Assembly (NCBI GenBank): GCA_016165875.1
Contig: JABBOT010000007.1
Location: 14,227,997 to 14,291,996 of the forward strand
Origin: Acanthopleura granulata
Lineage: Eukaryota; Mollusca; Polyplacophora; Chitonida; Chitonidae
Direction of reading: 5' to 3'
DNA: 64,000 bases
Positions 1 to 13,125 of this stretch are shown in pieces (within the stretch, counting starts at the first letter, position 1; each line of letters starts with the position of its first letter). The notes under the pieces were generated by a model, which was not told the origin of the DNA, searched no databases, and was given only the letters and a program-made list of their open reading frames with translations. Both the position numbers and the translations under genes were made by a program.

Positions 1-265
1 AAACTGTCAATTTTATTCCCGAATAACTCATTCATATCTTATCTACAAAGTCAAGGTATCTTAACTCTAATGTTTGAACTTTTAACAATAGAAAGTATTT
101 GTTACGATTTCATTCTTAGCTCTCATTCAGGTCGACCTCTCTTGTTTTGTTTTCATCCGCGGCCTCATGACACAAGGGACTATATTACACATCGCCATCT
201 TTGGGATTGTTTCGTTTCAATTTCAGCTTGGTTTTTTGGTGAATCGAGCTGAAGGTTCAGCCAAG

Positions 266-364
266 ATGAGGGTCAAGCTAGACCATGAGAACTCTAACAT
301 GTACAGATGCTGTTTCTGTTGTCATGTTAGGACAGGAACAGTGATTTTGGGTCTGTGGCGTTTG
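266..364 (+). CDS. LAPTM4A: LAPTM4 exon 1 (residues 1-33)
   Basis: Encodes the cysteine-rich cytosolic N-terminus and the start of membrane span 1. It ends TTG|gtaagt in phase 0. The preceding AAG before the ATG gives a fair initiation context (CCAAGATGA). Confidence 0.85.
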
Positions 365-3300
365 GTAAGTGACTGAGTCCCTTTCACCACCCAAACATCG
401 TTCACAACAACAACAACACATTGTATTCGAAGTCGCCTCTATCGGGGACAGTTTTAATTTCAAAGAAACAGAAAAATAGGGTACTTGTGTTTAGCGAATG
501 GAAACATATTGTATGTAATATGGGGGAGTTTTTAAGTTCATGTGGGCTGACGTTATTTGTTGGTGACCCCCACAGACAGCTAGCTGTCAGATTCGCATTC
601 TGAACCCACAACCAGCTGGTCTTATACGTACATGTACGTTACCGTACCGCCCATAGAAGTTCACGGTGACAGTTTCACTACAAATAACAGCTCGAACCCT
701 ACCTTACATTTGGTACATTTACACAGGTTTATAAAAATGCCAAAGCCAGACTGGTAAACCATCTTTTAACATTAATCCAGGAATTTAAATTTTAGAACTG
801 AGCTTTTCGAGCCAACGTTCGCCATGTCTTGAATTCGAACTTCCGGCAGGCGATTGGCCACATACTCATGTGTGCTACAGAGTATGTATGGGGTGAATTT
901 TATCCCAGCCTAGAAATACACTGTGGTAACATACGTAGGTGACCTGCTACATGTAGCTGTGCTACATTCTTCATTGAACTGCCTTCATAACCTCAACTAC
1001 CTGATTTAAACACTATTGTGATCTTCACAGCTCCTCTTTATTTTCCAGTTGCTGTGGTTTAAGTTCATTATTAATTTATATTTAATAGGCTGACAGGTAT
1101 TGTATACAGATGTCAGACCGAAAAGGCCACAGGGGTTTATAGAAGTTGCTGGAATTAAAACGTCAGTACATGGTTACATTTATACAATTTATGTTGTTTT
1201 TGGAGAGAAATAACCCAAATTTTACATGAATTCAATTTGAACATCTCAGAAATCCCAGAACACGTTATGAGTTATCTCCCTTGTGTGGAAATCTCCATGA
1301 CCAAGGGCGCTGATATAGACTTTGGGGGGGGGGGGGGCATCAGAGGGACGTGTCAGATAAAGCATGATGAACAATAAGCGTTTTTGGTCTCTACCAATCC
1401 TGATGAAGAAACATGGCCTGCTTCTATTATTTCAGACATACCTGTTTTTGACTTCACTGTAGAGAGACTGACTGTGGGCTCACATAGCCCTCCTGGCTAA
1501 TTCCCCCGACACCAGGTGGTGGTACTAGCTTCAGCAACTTGCAGTGCACACAGCCTGCACTAATTTTGTCGGCGGATTTCTTTTTTGACCGTGCGAACTG
1601 TGATAGATGGATTACAGCAGTAAAATAAATCATTGCTCAAAGTTAACAACTAACTGATCAAATATGCAGCTAAAAAATTCTGCTTTCTGTGCCCCAAAAA
1701 TCAAATTTTTTTTTTTTTTTTTTTTTTTGGATACCTGGCTTACAGCAGTTTTTTGCCGGACATGCTGCATTCGCACATGTGACTGGCACGCTTTTTACCA
1801 ACATTTCATCAAGCCTTACACAGCCCCGTGCCAGTTGCATGGGTATATAAATTCTCATCAAGGTTTTGCACTGTAACCTAGACCTATAGACCGCTGAGTT
1901 GTATGAAAGTTCAGTCCCGTCATGCTGCCATTAGAGATAGCGAGTGAAACAACAACATGTGCGAGTCAAGGAAGGCTAAGTCAGCTTTTATAATCATAAA
2001 AGCCTTAAAGGCCCTGATTTAGTAAAACAAAATGAAGACACAGCTTAAAGTGCAAGACAGTGGCCAGGCCACCAGATAAATTTTCAGGGGAAACCATTCA
2101 TAAATGAAGATGAACCTGTCAGGAGATTGAATTATTTCCTAATTTGCCCTGTGCATGTGGCCAACTGCTGTGTTGCTTTTAAACCTCAGTTGTCAGTCAC
2201 AGTGGGTGTTTGGCCACAATCAGCTGGGCAACAAAGAGATTTATTTATCTATTTGATTAGTGTTATACACCGTACTCCAGAATATTTCGTTTACATGATG
2301 GCGACCAGCATTATTGTGGGAGGAAACCGGGCAGAGCCCGGCGGAAACCCACAACCATCCGCAGGTTTCTGCCACAATGAGATTTAAATCCTCATAATTA
2401 TTTGTACCCTTTATGGGTACAAGGATTTTTTCTGGAATTTATCTCATTAGTTTTGGGTGTGCCATTTACATGAATGCGTTACTTACACGTGCGAGTACTA
2501 AACATTTTTCTTCGTCCCCATTCATTTTAAATGCATGTTTTCTTTTGTTCTGGTCATAATATTGGCTGCCAGACAGGACGTGAAGCCATTGAAATCCAGC
2601 AATAATGGTCGTGGAACAAGTGACAACCCATCATCATTGAACATACCGTAGAAGTGTACTTAATCTCTCTAACTGTTGTCTCCAAATCTGTAGCATCTCT
2701 ATTTTAAGCTACCAGTAATTATAAAAATAAAATTCCATCATCTGGGTTAGAGAGTCTCAATTTTCTGATTTACTGCCATTAATTTTCACTGCAAATTTTA
2801 TGTGACCTGTAACACTTCAATAAGGGTTTCAAGTTCTTTCTCATTAACCTTTATCAGAAATGTCAAAGGTTTAGACTGTTGCTATGAACTGGAATGATTA
2901 TTCTCAGAAGGAAATATAATACTTCAAGAAAATTTAGATACTTGTAAGTTAAGATGATCATTCATCTACATCCATTATTATTTTCATGTAAGATGTTTCG
3001 TGATTATTAATTATTTATGCTCAAGTGTTTTTTGTTTCTATTTGTTTGTGCTTTTTCCTCCCAACCTTTCAAAGGTCATCGTATTTTACATGCCTTTTTC
3101 ACTGACTGAGAATTACAGCCACAGTTTTCTGAATCAATTATGACACCAACCAGAACACCAGCTGCATATGGTTTTGCACCAGATTATCTTGATTGTAAGC
3201 TTCTGGGCAGGTCTTCATGGACCTCAGTACTGTTCATGTGTGGAAGCTTGAAAAAATAACAACTGCAATTTATGCCTCTTATCAGTTAATAATATTCTCC

Positions 3301-6300
3301 AGTTCGAAGACCAGCTTGAGTTCATATAGGCATTTATAATTGCTTCAGTTAATTAGGAATGGTTAAATACAAAAATACTCAATTTCGGTGCCTTAAAAGT
3401 CCAGTCAAAACAACAAAATATTCAGTTTCATTTGAAATAGAAATTCTATTTCCACCTGAGAGAGGTGGTGGAAAAATGACTTCTATGAACCCCAGGGCCA
3501 TAAATTGGGAGGGGGGTGGTGGTCTCTATAGCTTGGTCGCTGTTGTACTCCCTCCCTTCTGTCTCCTAGATCTCCAAAACTACAGATCATTTTCACATAA
3601 CGTTGACATGGCTGTGTTCCTTGATAATTTGCCTTTACACTGGTGTATAATATAAGTCTAGATGGTCAAGCGCTGATACTCCAAAACGGCCTCAAAACTC
3701 TTTTCTACTTATCACCTCGCTGCAAGCTCAAATAAGAGGGCAAGACCCACTTCCCAAGTCTTAACCTATTTCTCGATGACATAAATGCTAATCAGAGTCG
3801 GCAGTCATCTTATGAAAACGTAGTGTTTAGCATGAGGAACACGCTTTTGTGCCAAATACAGGGTGCATATTGGAACCCTGAGGGACCACCATATATATAT
3901 CTCATCAGTCTCCATGGGCCTCCATTACAGGCCAGCCCAAAACAGGAATGACAGACTGGACTGAAGAGGGGGTAGCTGCCAGTGACATTAGTACAGAAAC
4001 TTTGGGGATAACACATCTATCACGCTAACAGATTTAAAAAGAGCACATTTCAGTCCTTCCATAAATATACAATATGTCATGATTTGGTGTAACTTTGGTC
4101 TCATTACTTGGACTGGACTGAAAAAAGAAAAAAAAGGCAACAACCATGAATGCTGGCCTGGGAGGCACTTTTGGTTGGTTATCTCCCCTGTTTACCCTGT
4201 CAGTTTTGGTAGTGTGACCCAAACAAAAATCCATTTGACCAACAAGCTCGCTTGCAATCTCCCTCAGTTCGGTCCACAAAATAGACCTGAAAATAAAATA
4301 ATTCCTCATCTAACATATATTTCTGTATAGCTTAGAATGCCTTCTTTTTGACTGTTCCTGATCGATATCCAGTCGGCAGTTTATGTGCTATGGTCACTGA
4401 TCCCTGTCTAGGTTGATCTTTATACCTGTCTGCTCCATCATTCGTGTCTTCAGGCAGGCCCATCTTTGGCCATGGAGGTTTACCTTTTGGGTCACACAAA
4501 CCAGAATTTCAGTTGCATGTGCAACCTGTTAGTTGTTCACTTTGAACTCTGTTTTATCGGGTCCGTTTCTTGCATGCCTGATCAGCCGGTCTCATTGGGG
4601 TATTATTTTCCCTGTCCTCAGCTGACCCAGCTTCTTGTGCTCACTATCCTGACCGTGGCCATGATTCACCCAGAAGTTCTCAAGGATAAAATTCCAGGCT
4701 CTGACACCAGCGTCACGGCTGAGGGAGACAACCTGTCCTGTAGGTTCCAGTACCACAGCTGGTTTGAGCAGAGATCCTTCACAAAGGGTAAATTTACCTT
4801 CTAAAATTTAGAGCAGAATATGCTGTTCATTGGATATAGAAATAGAATTGCACTTGACTGTGTTTCACCTAAAGTCTGACCCATAAATATATACTTTTAG
4901 TACCACAAGAAGGCCTTAAAATGATGTTCAAGTTTTCTAATATGAAATTAATCAAATGTCACAAGACCTGTAAAGCTGTGCTAGAATGCAGATAAATCAA
5001 TCAAAATCATGCTATAAAGATCAGTTGAAAAAGTCTGTGAACTCCGGCTCGATACTTGAACTCAGTGCTAGGTGTCACATTTCTGAGAAATTCAGAAGTG
5101 TATTGTGTATCACAAAACAAAGACTAGTTTATTCAAATCTGAAAGATGGTCGAGTACAGTGTTGAAATGTCATGAAATAGACATGAGACATTTGCATCTA
5201 AGTTATAGTATATTAAAACTTTTTGATCGTCAGCCAATTTTTTATGCGCCGATCGGATATTTTTCTTGCATCTGTTAATACGTGTGTTTCACGTCTTACT
5301 GTATCATGATTTACTAAATAGGGAAACAAAAACGCGCATTCGTCGTTGCTTTTGTAAGAGTTCTTAAATAGCTTTCGTGAAATAGGTCGTATTGATAACC
5401 ATGAAAGTATTGCTGGACGTTTGAGAGTGTGTTAATATGGCTGGCTTGGTGTGTGTTTGTACAGAGGACCTCTGTGTAGCCCAGCTGCTGACCTTCTGCA
5501 TGTTCATCATCACCCTCCTACTGGTGTTTGGAGCAGCCCGAGTAAGTCACTTGTTATCATGTCTAATATGCCTGTTATCTTTACATTTTCTGACTCTGTC
5601 AAGTTCTGTCTGAAGCAGAATTTCTCTTCCACTGTTCTATGTGCCACAAATAATAATTTATCTACAGCTGTTTTCTGTATAGTACTCATGAGAATTTTTC
5701 TACCAGTACTTTATATACCACAACTCAGAATTCCTTCTCCCGTATTTTGTACACCTGACCACAAATCCGAGTTCCTCTTCCAGTATTCTGTATCACACAA
5801 GTCATAATTCCTCTTCCAATGTTCTATATACCCCCAAACCAGAATTACATTTCCAGTGGTTTTTATGCTAAAAACAAGAATTTCTGCAGCAATATTCTTT
5901 GTATATTCCAGAATTTCTCTACTATTGTTCACAAACCAGAATTTGAAAAGTAAAGTTTGTAGATGTCTTTATTCATATGTGTTATTCATATTGGCATGGC
6001 TGTCTGGAGTTAATTTTCTACCCACATATCTGACTGCAGGGCCGTCCAGGGTACCTCATGCCCTTCTTCTGTATCCAAGTGTTTGACTTCTGCCTGGCCT
6101 GTCTGGCTGCCGTTGGCTACTTCTCCTACATGCCCAATGTCAAGGAATGGATGACCTGTCAACTGCCGGTAAGTTTTTCAGTCAGAGGTAAGGCCCCACA
6201 ATTTACCAAAATTTGTAAATGACTTTTTGTAACTTTCCTTGTAAATCAGTCTGTCTAATGGCGTTATAACCTATGGAGAATTATTTTACATGAACTTCAC

Positions 6301-9233
6301 AAGAAATGTGACTTCAAAAATTTTGTGACTCTGGACCTTGTCCATCATTTGTCCATCATTCTCTCCAATCAATCAGTCTTGAGACCAGTGTGTTAGCCAG
6401 TATTTGACTAACATGGTGTGCAAATGACATTAGATGGCTGTACAATGTCCTGTTGTTATTTGTGCCATATTACTGTGTTGGTGTTGTGTGTTACAGAAGG
6501 AATTCCCTCTGCGTGAAAACCTCCTCTCCATGGATGGAGAATGGCTTATGCTGCTTGTCGTCATCTTCTTTGTCCTTGTTCTCTCCATCAAGGTAACAAG
6601 AGGGTTTTATTGTGTATATGAAAGTGCAGTTTATATGAATTTATCGATAGGTAAAAGTAATGTTTCATTTTGTTTAATGTTATTGTCATTGCAGGGCAGG
6701 GTGCAGTGACAATTTGACAACACTGTTTTTATATATTATTGAAATACAAATATTGATATATATATGTATATAACACATTTACTACTTGCATGGAGAAGCT
6801 TGAACTTTTTTAAATGTTGTTGTTATCAAAGGTTAGCTCTGTTGACCTAGGGGTTAGTGTGCTAATACAGCACAGTGTCCCAGGAGCCTGTAACCAATAC
6901 AGTTGTTGTCAGTTCAAGTCAAGCTCTGGCTGGCTTTCTCCCTGGTCAGACTCGGGAAGGTCTGCCAGCAACCTGAGAATGATTCTGCTTGGTGACCTCC
7001 CACCATAATGCTGACTGCCTTCATGTGACTGAAATATTCTTGAATGTGTCTTGAAACAATAATCAAATAAATAATTATATGAATATGAAAGGTGAAAATT
7101 TCTGGTCACTTAGTATTTAGCGTCCCACAAGACTTGTGGTGTATCATCATCATTTGAATAATAATAATATATAATATAATATCAGGATTATTTTAACTTT
7201 GGTGTCATTCATGTATATGAGGCTCTTAGTACAGATATTTCAAACATTCTGGGCTCCCATGTTTTTACACCAGTATAAATGTTTTACCTTGTCAGGCCTA
7301 CCTGGTCGGTGTGGTGTGGTCATGCTACAGATACCTGCAGCTCACCCAATCTTCCTGCAGCAACGTACGCGAGTTCACGGTGGATCCAGACACTGAGGTC
7401 TGTACAGCCCTAACTCAGTATACTGTCCAGGCTACTAACGTGGCTTGTAACCATGATATCAATTTTGAGTTTCAGTTTTGAAGACCAGAATTGTTATGTA
7501 AGAACGGGGTTTACATTGGTTTGTTTCTGTCCATTGACCATGTAATAAACTTAGTAAATGTGTTGTTTTCAGTATGTTGTGTCTCAGCTGAGATAATGGA
7601 ACAGGTTGTGGTCTTGTGGTTCAAGGGCAGGGAATTTGAGGTCATTTTTAGCTTATGTCATATCCAGATCTGCGTCGGCATCCAATAACAGGGAAAGCGG
7701 TGTTGAACAAAATGTCAGGGATGGTATATTAAAAGGTACTGCATGCATTAAACTCGGGGTTTGTAGACATGTAGAGGACAGTAATGCGAGGTAGATATTC
7801 CAGCGTTGAATTCGTGTGTGACTTCATGTACTGTGTATTAGACCCTGTGTTAAACAAAATGTTAGGGGTGGTATCTTAAAAACTACTGCATGTATTGAGC
7901 TTAGGGCTTGCACATATGTAGAGCACAATAACACAAGGGGGATATTCCATTGTTGATTCTGTGTGTATATATTAAATACCGTAAATTACTGAATTCCTCT
8001 CTAAATGTACTGCATGTTAGAATCAGTGTTAAACAAAATGTTGGTGGCGATATCTCAGGGTTTGCACACAGTTAGAACACAATAACACAAGGGGGATGTT
8101 TCATCAGTCATGCCCTACTTCCATATTAATTACCATAAATTACAAATTTCATTCAGATGTCCAGTAACAGGGAAAGCAATGTTCACCAAAATGTGTTTTA
8201 AAAAAACTGCTACATATATTGAAGTCAGCCAGTTCTGCGAGTTTTCTTTCAAAAATTACACCATTCACAAGTTTGTTATGCAGTTTCACAAAGTATATTA
8301 TTTTATTTATTTATCTTATCAACATGTATTCGTTACTCTCTCACCATCTATCCCCTACAGGCGAGCTCTTTGGTAGCCTTCCTATCACATCTAAATTTAA
8401 AACCATTTGAAATCAAAGATTCATAAAAAATAAAAAAACTTGGTGGTTTACTCTGGGTTCTCCTCCTCAAAAGTCCGTATGTTAGTGTTTTAAATGCTTT
8501 TTGGTATTCATATTTAATGATTTCCATCATTCTCATTGGTCATTGGTTTCCATGCAAATAACTGCTCTAAATATTGTCAGCCATTTAGGAAGCCTTGTGT
8601 GCACATGCATTTTGTGTAACCTCCATTATTTCATTGACCTAGCTGGCTGTGATGAGTAACATGCATGGACCTGTATATGGGAGAGCATCCATGTTAGACA
8701 TGTACAGTGGGCATCTGCATGTCTGCTAAACTCTTCACCCATAGAGCAAATTGTGACTGATGCTTAGGTCTTGCTATTCCTGATGGAAACAAAACCAAAA
8801 CCAAAACATTTCTTAGATCAGCGGATAGATCTACCACACCTCCTGACAATGTTAATTTTCATTCCATTTTCAAGGAAAGCAGTTGTGATGTCATGACGTC
8901 ACAGAAAGACTGAACATTTGTGGGACATCCAGTTGACCTATCTGCACCATAACTGATTATGGTTGATCAAATGTGTGTTCTTTATTGGCAGCTCAAAAAG
9001 GTTGTAGATTTCTGTTGAAATTAGAACCTTATTCTTGGATATAATGTGTGTATAATGTTGGTAATTTTTACCTCTTATGCCCCTGCAGTGAAGGTCAATG
9101 GCTTAGTGCAGCAGAATATAGTATATCAAACTGTTCTGATGTTCTGTTACAGATGCTGCTGCCTCCTAAGTATGAAGATGTGATAAAGATGACCAATGAG
9201 CAGACTCCACCACCACCTTACGCCCCCAACTGA
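266..9233 (+). CDS. LAPTM4A: Lysosomal-associated transmembrane protein 4 (LAPTM4A/B-like), 7 exons, complete
   Basis: Joining 266-364, 4622-4787, 5465-5541, 6040-6168, 6497-6592, 7296-7397 and 9153-9233 gives an uninterrupted 249-aa protein; every junction is GT-AG and phases agree. Human LAPTM4A, as I recall it, is about 233 aa. The N-terminus carries the family signature CCFCCHVRTGTVILGLW (residues about 15-31). Four hydrophobic spans are visible at about 25-52, 92-113, 118-143 and 173-197. The cytosolic tail has two PY motifs, PPKY (227-230) and PPPY (243-246). In the family such motifs recruit NEDD4-type ubiquitin ligases for sorting to late endosomes and lysosomes, where the proteins affect traffic of cargo and small molecules. 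ATG 266 is chosen because the next residues align with the family start. An in-frame upstream ATG at 167 exists, but an acceptor-like TTTCAATTTCAG ends at 225, so the upstream part may be intron. Ortholog assignment 4A versus 4B is not resolved. Confidence 0.93.
2240..2375 (-). mobile_element. SINE 3' part, reverse orientation, LAPTM4 intron 1
   Basis: It begins with TTATTTATCTATTTGATTAG and continues with the reversed signature (ACACCGTACTCCAGAATATT, then GGGAGGAAACCGGGCAGAGC). This matches the reverse complement of the plus-strand copies at 37480 and 39308. The tRNA-like head is missing. Confidence 0.85.
4622..4787 (+). CDS. LAPTM4A: LAPTM4 exon 2 (rest of span 1 and luminal loop)
   Basis: Acceptor CCTCAG, donor G|gtaaat, phase 0 in and phase 1 out. 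It completes span 1 (LTQLLVLTILTVAMIHPEV) and encodes the polar luminal loop. Intron 1 before it is about 4.3 kb and holds a reverse-strand SINE fragment at 2240-2375. Confidence 0.88.
5465..5541 (+). CDS. LAPTM4A: LAPTM4 exon 3 (span 2)
   Basis: Acceptor GTACAG, donor CGA|gtaagt. The 77 nt finish the split GAG codon and encode EDLCVAQLLTFCMFIITLLL and the end of span 2. Phase 1 in, phase 0 out. Confidence 0.9.
5614..5950 (+). repeat. Degenerate ~36-bp minisatellite, LAPTM4 intron 3
   Basis: About ten imperfect copies of a unit resembling CAGAATTTCTCTTCCAGTAT followed by TCTGTATACCACA. Copy starts fall near 5615, 5651, 5691, 5727, 5768, 5806, 5842, 5877, 5911 and 5938. Divergence between copies suggests an old array. 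Confidence 0.75.
6040..6168 (+). CDS. LAPTM4A: LAPTM4 exon 4 (span 3)
   Basis: Acceptor CTGCAG, donor CCG|gtaagt, 43 codons, phase 0 on both sides. It holds the motif PFFCIQVFDFCLACL, matching PFFCYRLFDFVLSCL of the human protein. Confidence 0.92.
6497..6592 (+). CDS. LAPTM4A: LAPTM4 exon 5 (span 4 start)
   Basis: Acceptor TTACAG, donor AAG|gtaaca, 32 codons, phase 0 on both sides. It encodes a second polar loop (KEFPLRENLLSMDGEW) and most of span 4. Confidence 0.9.
6825..7075 (+). mobile_element. Full-length tRNA-derived SINE, LAPTM4 intron 5
   Basis: The head (GGTTAGCTCTGTTGACCTAG) is followed by a B-box-like AGTTCAAGTC, the central GGTCTGCCAGCAACCTGAG, CTCCCACCATAATGCTG, and the tail GACTGAAATATTCTTGAATG with an (AAATA)n end. 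The order agrees with the copies at 39308 and 47676. Forward orientation within the gene. Confidence 0.88.
7296..7397 (+). CDS. LAPTM4A: LAPTM4 exon 6 (end of span 4, juxtamembrane tail)
   Basis: Acceptor TTGTCAG, donor GAG|gtctgt, 34 codons. AYLVGVVWSCYRYL matches the family segment AYLINCVWNCYKYI. The donor is weaker than the others. Confidence 0.9.
7660..8200 (+). repeat. Imperfect ~145-177-bp tandem repeat, LAPTM4 intron 6
   Basis: Three full and one partial degenerate copies. Each contains AACAGGGAAAG or GTGTTAAACAAAATG, then a TACTGCATG stretch, then AACACAAGGGGGATATTCCA. The GTGTTxAACAAAATGT landmarks lie near 7700, 7847, 8026 and 8178. Confidence 0.7.
9153..9233 (+). CDS. LAPTM4A: LAPTM4 exon 7 (PY-motif tail and stop)
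   Basis: Acceptor TTACAG; 26 codons and TGA at 9231-9233. It encodes the two PPxY motifs, PPKY and PPPY, four residues short of the C-terminus, as in vertebrate LAPTM4A. Confidence 0.93.
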   Translation: MLLPPKYEDVIKMTNEQTPPPPYAPN

Positions 9234-9564
9234 GAGTATCTTGGAATTGAAACAAACAGCACCCTAGTCTGAGAGAGGGTGGCCTGAACATGCTCTGATG
9301 GTCTATAATTTTATAAATATTTGATGTGTGGAGAATTATTCAAGGATTCCATGGAAAGAGTTTCCTGCAACTGAGGTTTAGTTTTAAGACTGATTTGTCA
9401 TTTCTTTTACTGAGTTCTGATATCACCACACAATTTGTTTACTATCAACCCAAGAAAAGAGCTCATGCTGACGTTCATTTTGTTCCATGTTTTTTTTTAT
9501 GAGTATATTGCAAATTTATTTAGTACATTTGAGGGGCGAAAATGTAGAATGCTTGTTATATTTT

Positions 9565-9570
9565 AATAAA
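9565..9570 (+). terminator. Polyadenylation signal, LAPTM4
   Basis: AATAAA 332 bases after the stop codon and followed by a T-rich stretch. It is the first canonical hexamer downstream of the coding region, so it probably ends the 3' UTR. More distal signals are possible. Confidence 0.5.
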
Positions 9571-10719
9571 TGCTCATGGTGTAATTGAAATCTTTGCTTT
9601 TTTCATGGGTGGTACTTCTCTATTGATCAATGTAGTGTGGGCTGTTTAAAGCACAACATGATAGGAGGTATTTTGTGATCTATTTCTATGATCTATGGAT
9701 ACACAAGTACATGTATAAACTGATCAATTATATGGTATGGTCAATTCCATCAATTCTTGCAGTGTTTATGTATAACGGCTGTATATTTACATCACTCACA
9801 TTTTGTCTTACACAGAAGTGATACTGAAGATATAAAAATGTGCTAGTTGAGTGGTAATTGTTTTTTAACATGAGAGTGTAGTATATATTTACTGTGGTTT
9901 GTTCTCATTGTGCTACTGTCAGTGAAATTTAATGTTTTAACTTTTAATGCACATGAATGTACATACATACATGTATATATGTGTGTGAAAATTGCACCCA
10001 CAAAATTAATAGAGAACTTACTGAGACGCTTTATAAACACATTTTTAAAAGTTATGACTATTCTCAAGAAAAGCATCCAAGTGTTAGAACAATTAGTGTA
10101 ACATCTTGCAATATTGCGAAATTTGTTAAAAAGTATAAAATTACTTTTTCCACTGCTGTACCATCTCTGGTGTTTGGCAGAATGCCTTTATTCCTTCTAT
10201 ACATAAAAAATATTTAATGCATAAAAATTACAATACATTGTCTTTCACAAATCTTTTCCTTTTCCAAGTGAATGCACCAGAACAAGTAAAGAACTTTTAA
10301 TGTCACTTGTCAACAACTTGTAATTTTTGGTGTCAGTAAAGGAAAACAGAAAATCAAAAATGTGTTCAGTGTTTGTATTATCATTTCTTGAAGTTGCTAT
10401 ATCAGAGGTGCTCTCTGTTATCATGAGGGAGCAGGATTTGGATGTCACAGCAAGGTGCATGACTCAAACCATGATGCAATCAATCTCGGTCCTGGACAGG
10501 GGATTTTTAGATCTGCTCGCGCTCTTCGAAGGGACCAGTGTCCACTTCTATGATGGCGTGTTCACATTAGTAATACCTATAATGCGGATTACGATGGTAT
10601 TTGCGAGCTCGTAACAGAAAGAGAACTTCGTGCAGGTGCATCCAGGGTGACAGCAAGCGGTGGGCGACGGCCATGTGGCCTTTCGCGCAGTTTACATTCG
10701 TTGTGAAGAACTAGTCTGT

Positions 10720-10840
10720 CATTGTGGCGTACGAGGGTGGACGTCACTCTTGGAGAAGTTGTCAGTAACTTCTTCCACCGAGGAAAACGGATCGCTATTG
10801 TGCAAGTGAAACATTCTTGAGTACAGCGTTAAACGATCAG
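10720..10840 (+). mobile_element. Diverged SINE 3' part (second subfamily)
   Basis: It carries ATTGTGGCGTACGAGGGTGG, GAAGTTGTCAGTAACTT and the tail AAGTGAAACATTCTTGAGTA with CAGCGTTAAAC. The TTGTCAGTAACTT core is shared with the copy at 63895 and distinguishes it from the GTCTGCCAGCAACC copies. Confidence 0.7.
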
Positions 10841-12980
10841 TGAATCACTTGTTACTGTGTCAGAAAACTCCATCTTCATTGTGTGAGAAAATTTGAATGT
10901 CGAGATGAGCTCATCGTGGCTGGAGATGTTTCCCAACTTCTGCCTATACAATCACTGGAATATAGAGACAAACATTTACGTATTCAGTTAGAATCCTTAA
11001 TCAGATATTTCTGATGTGCACCAGACTGTAGAAGACGGACTCTAAATCCAGTTGAAGTTGCAAGAGTGGCCAAACCCTATACGTGTTTGATCAGTTCACC
11101 ATGGCTGCTGTAAAACATTTTTTTTTCCTCAAGTTAAAATATTATGCTGTTTAAGAAAATTTGCTATATGGTACACATTCCCACTTGCATCCGTGGAATC
11201 AAATCGCTTGAGTTGTGTACTGTCATTAAAAAAAAAAGCATTAACAGAGCATGCAGTGTACTTTGCACGATGGGGACACCCAAATAAACTCTTGCGGTTT
11301 TTCTAGTCTGATTAAATTGTAGCTTGTGTAATACTTGAGAGGGGCATTTGTACGAAAAATTCCTTATTCAGACATTATCTAACTAGAAAAAGATCAATGG
11401 TTTATTTGGCTGCCTCTTTTGCGTTTTTAATGGAGCTAACTATATAAACTTAAGAAAATCTTCACTGTTAGATTCTTTTCTTTATGTAATCTTATTTTTG
11501 AGAGAACTATAGGGTCCTTCTGAAACTGGTTGTGTACCTGTCGGTCATGTACTTGTTACTGAGCAATGGTAGAAGCTTCCAGCAGAACGCCATTATGTCA
11601 CATTATAATCCGCCTTTACAAGGAACCGTTATATGATAATTATTCATATACTGCTGTGATGTGCAGCAAAATAAAAAAGCTTGCACAAGCTAGACACTTC
11701 AGATGGTCCTGTTCCATCTTTAGCCTTTGGGTAAAATGTAATGGTTTAGTGGTTGTGTCTATTTGTTGATCATGTTTAGGAGATGTCTCGATAGGTTGAA
11801 CTAACGGCCGAGGTGAAGAGCTATTGTATGTGAGTGATGGCGAAATATTGGTAGGGGGACACTGTTGAGTATACATGATGCATGTATATGTTGCTTTTGA
11901 CCAACGACTCTACGCATTCCTGAGTTAGGCTATGTGGTTGCGCAACTGCCAGTATGACTGGTGGGTTTGTTGAGGATTCATACGAGAGAGCTCAACACAT
12001 GGGACATAGAGTAAAACTATTTTAATGGTTAGTGCATGTGGATTTGATATCTCTGGGCTATAAACATGTTGATAGCAACAACTTTACTTTTATTTTGCTC
12101 ATCGCATGCAGTTCACAAGCGTACAGAAAATCCAGCTGCTGTGAAATCTTATTTATTATGCAAACTTGCGTATTAAATATGACATTGCTATTTCCCCTCA
12201 AACCAAGATGATAACTCCTTCCTAACTTAGTGCACCCACTATGAAATACAAAACTGAATTTAAATCATCTTCCACAATTTTCCCGGCCCATCTCAATCCT
12301 GACCTAAAGAGTGGATATGGATAACAAGTCTTTATCGTCAACTGTTACTAATCTATTTGGCATTTCAACCTTTTCGGTAAGTTCCCTTCACTTTCTTGAA
12401 AACTCTTCCATTATACATGGAGTTTTATCCGTTGAGAGGTCATGCGTATTTGGCTCACTGAGGCTTTCTGTGAGGCCTTCATTCTGTCTACATCAGCCCT
12501 GTTCGCGAGGAAAGGCTATTTGCGTGCATAACTGAGACGCGTTGTCTTGGTCACAGGTTTCATTCTGGGTGTGAGCAAATATTTTACATGCGTTCATGTC
12601 GGCTGAGTATATGTGGCACTTAAGCTCGCACTTGCATTGAAACTGATTGTGTGTCACGTGCCCTGCTCCAGAGCAGTATTTTTCGTGTGTTCATGGTCGT
12701 GGCTCATTGTATTTTAAGAAATATCTGTAAAAGTCATTACCCAAACATCGTTTGCTCCATGTGTACCATTATGATATGCCACAATGTTTGGTGTCCCTCT
12801 GCTCTGGCGGGACTCTAGTCTATTGATACATAAAAAAAAAAAACAAACCTATGTATCGGATGTGTATGTTCATTTTAATCTTTGATAATAGATTACCACA
12901 TGCAGTTCTGCGTTAACTTGCCTGAACATTTGACATCGCGTGTAACAGCTGGAACATTGTTACAAGTTTAATGAGACTTA

Positions 12981-13125
12981 ATGAGATTGACATTAGTCCT
13001 ACATGAACTCCACTGTATGAGATTGACATTCGTCCTACATGAACTCCACTGTATGAGATTCACATTAGTCCTACATGAACTCCACTGTATGAGATTCACA
13101 TTAGTCCTACATGAACTCCAATGTC
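12981..13125 (+). repeat. 36-bp minisatellite, four copies
   Basis: Copies start at 12981, 13017, 13053 and 13089, with a unit beginning ATGAGATTGACATTAGTCCT. The period is a multiple of three, so a reading frame stays open across it. Nothing else supports coding. Confidence 0.95.

Noticed and set aside
6825..6925. tRNA gene
   Set aside because: A- and B-box-like words are present but no cloverleaf can be drawn; the sequence is the tRNA-derived head of a SINE.
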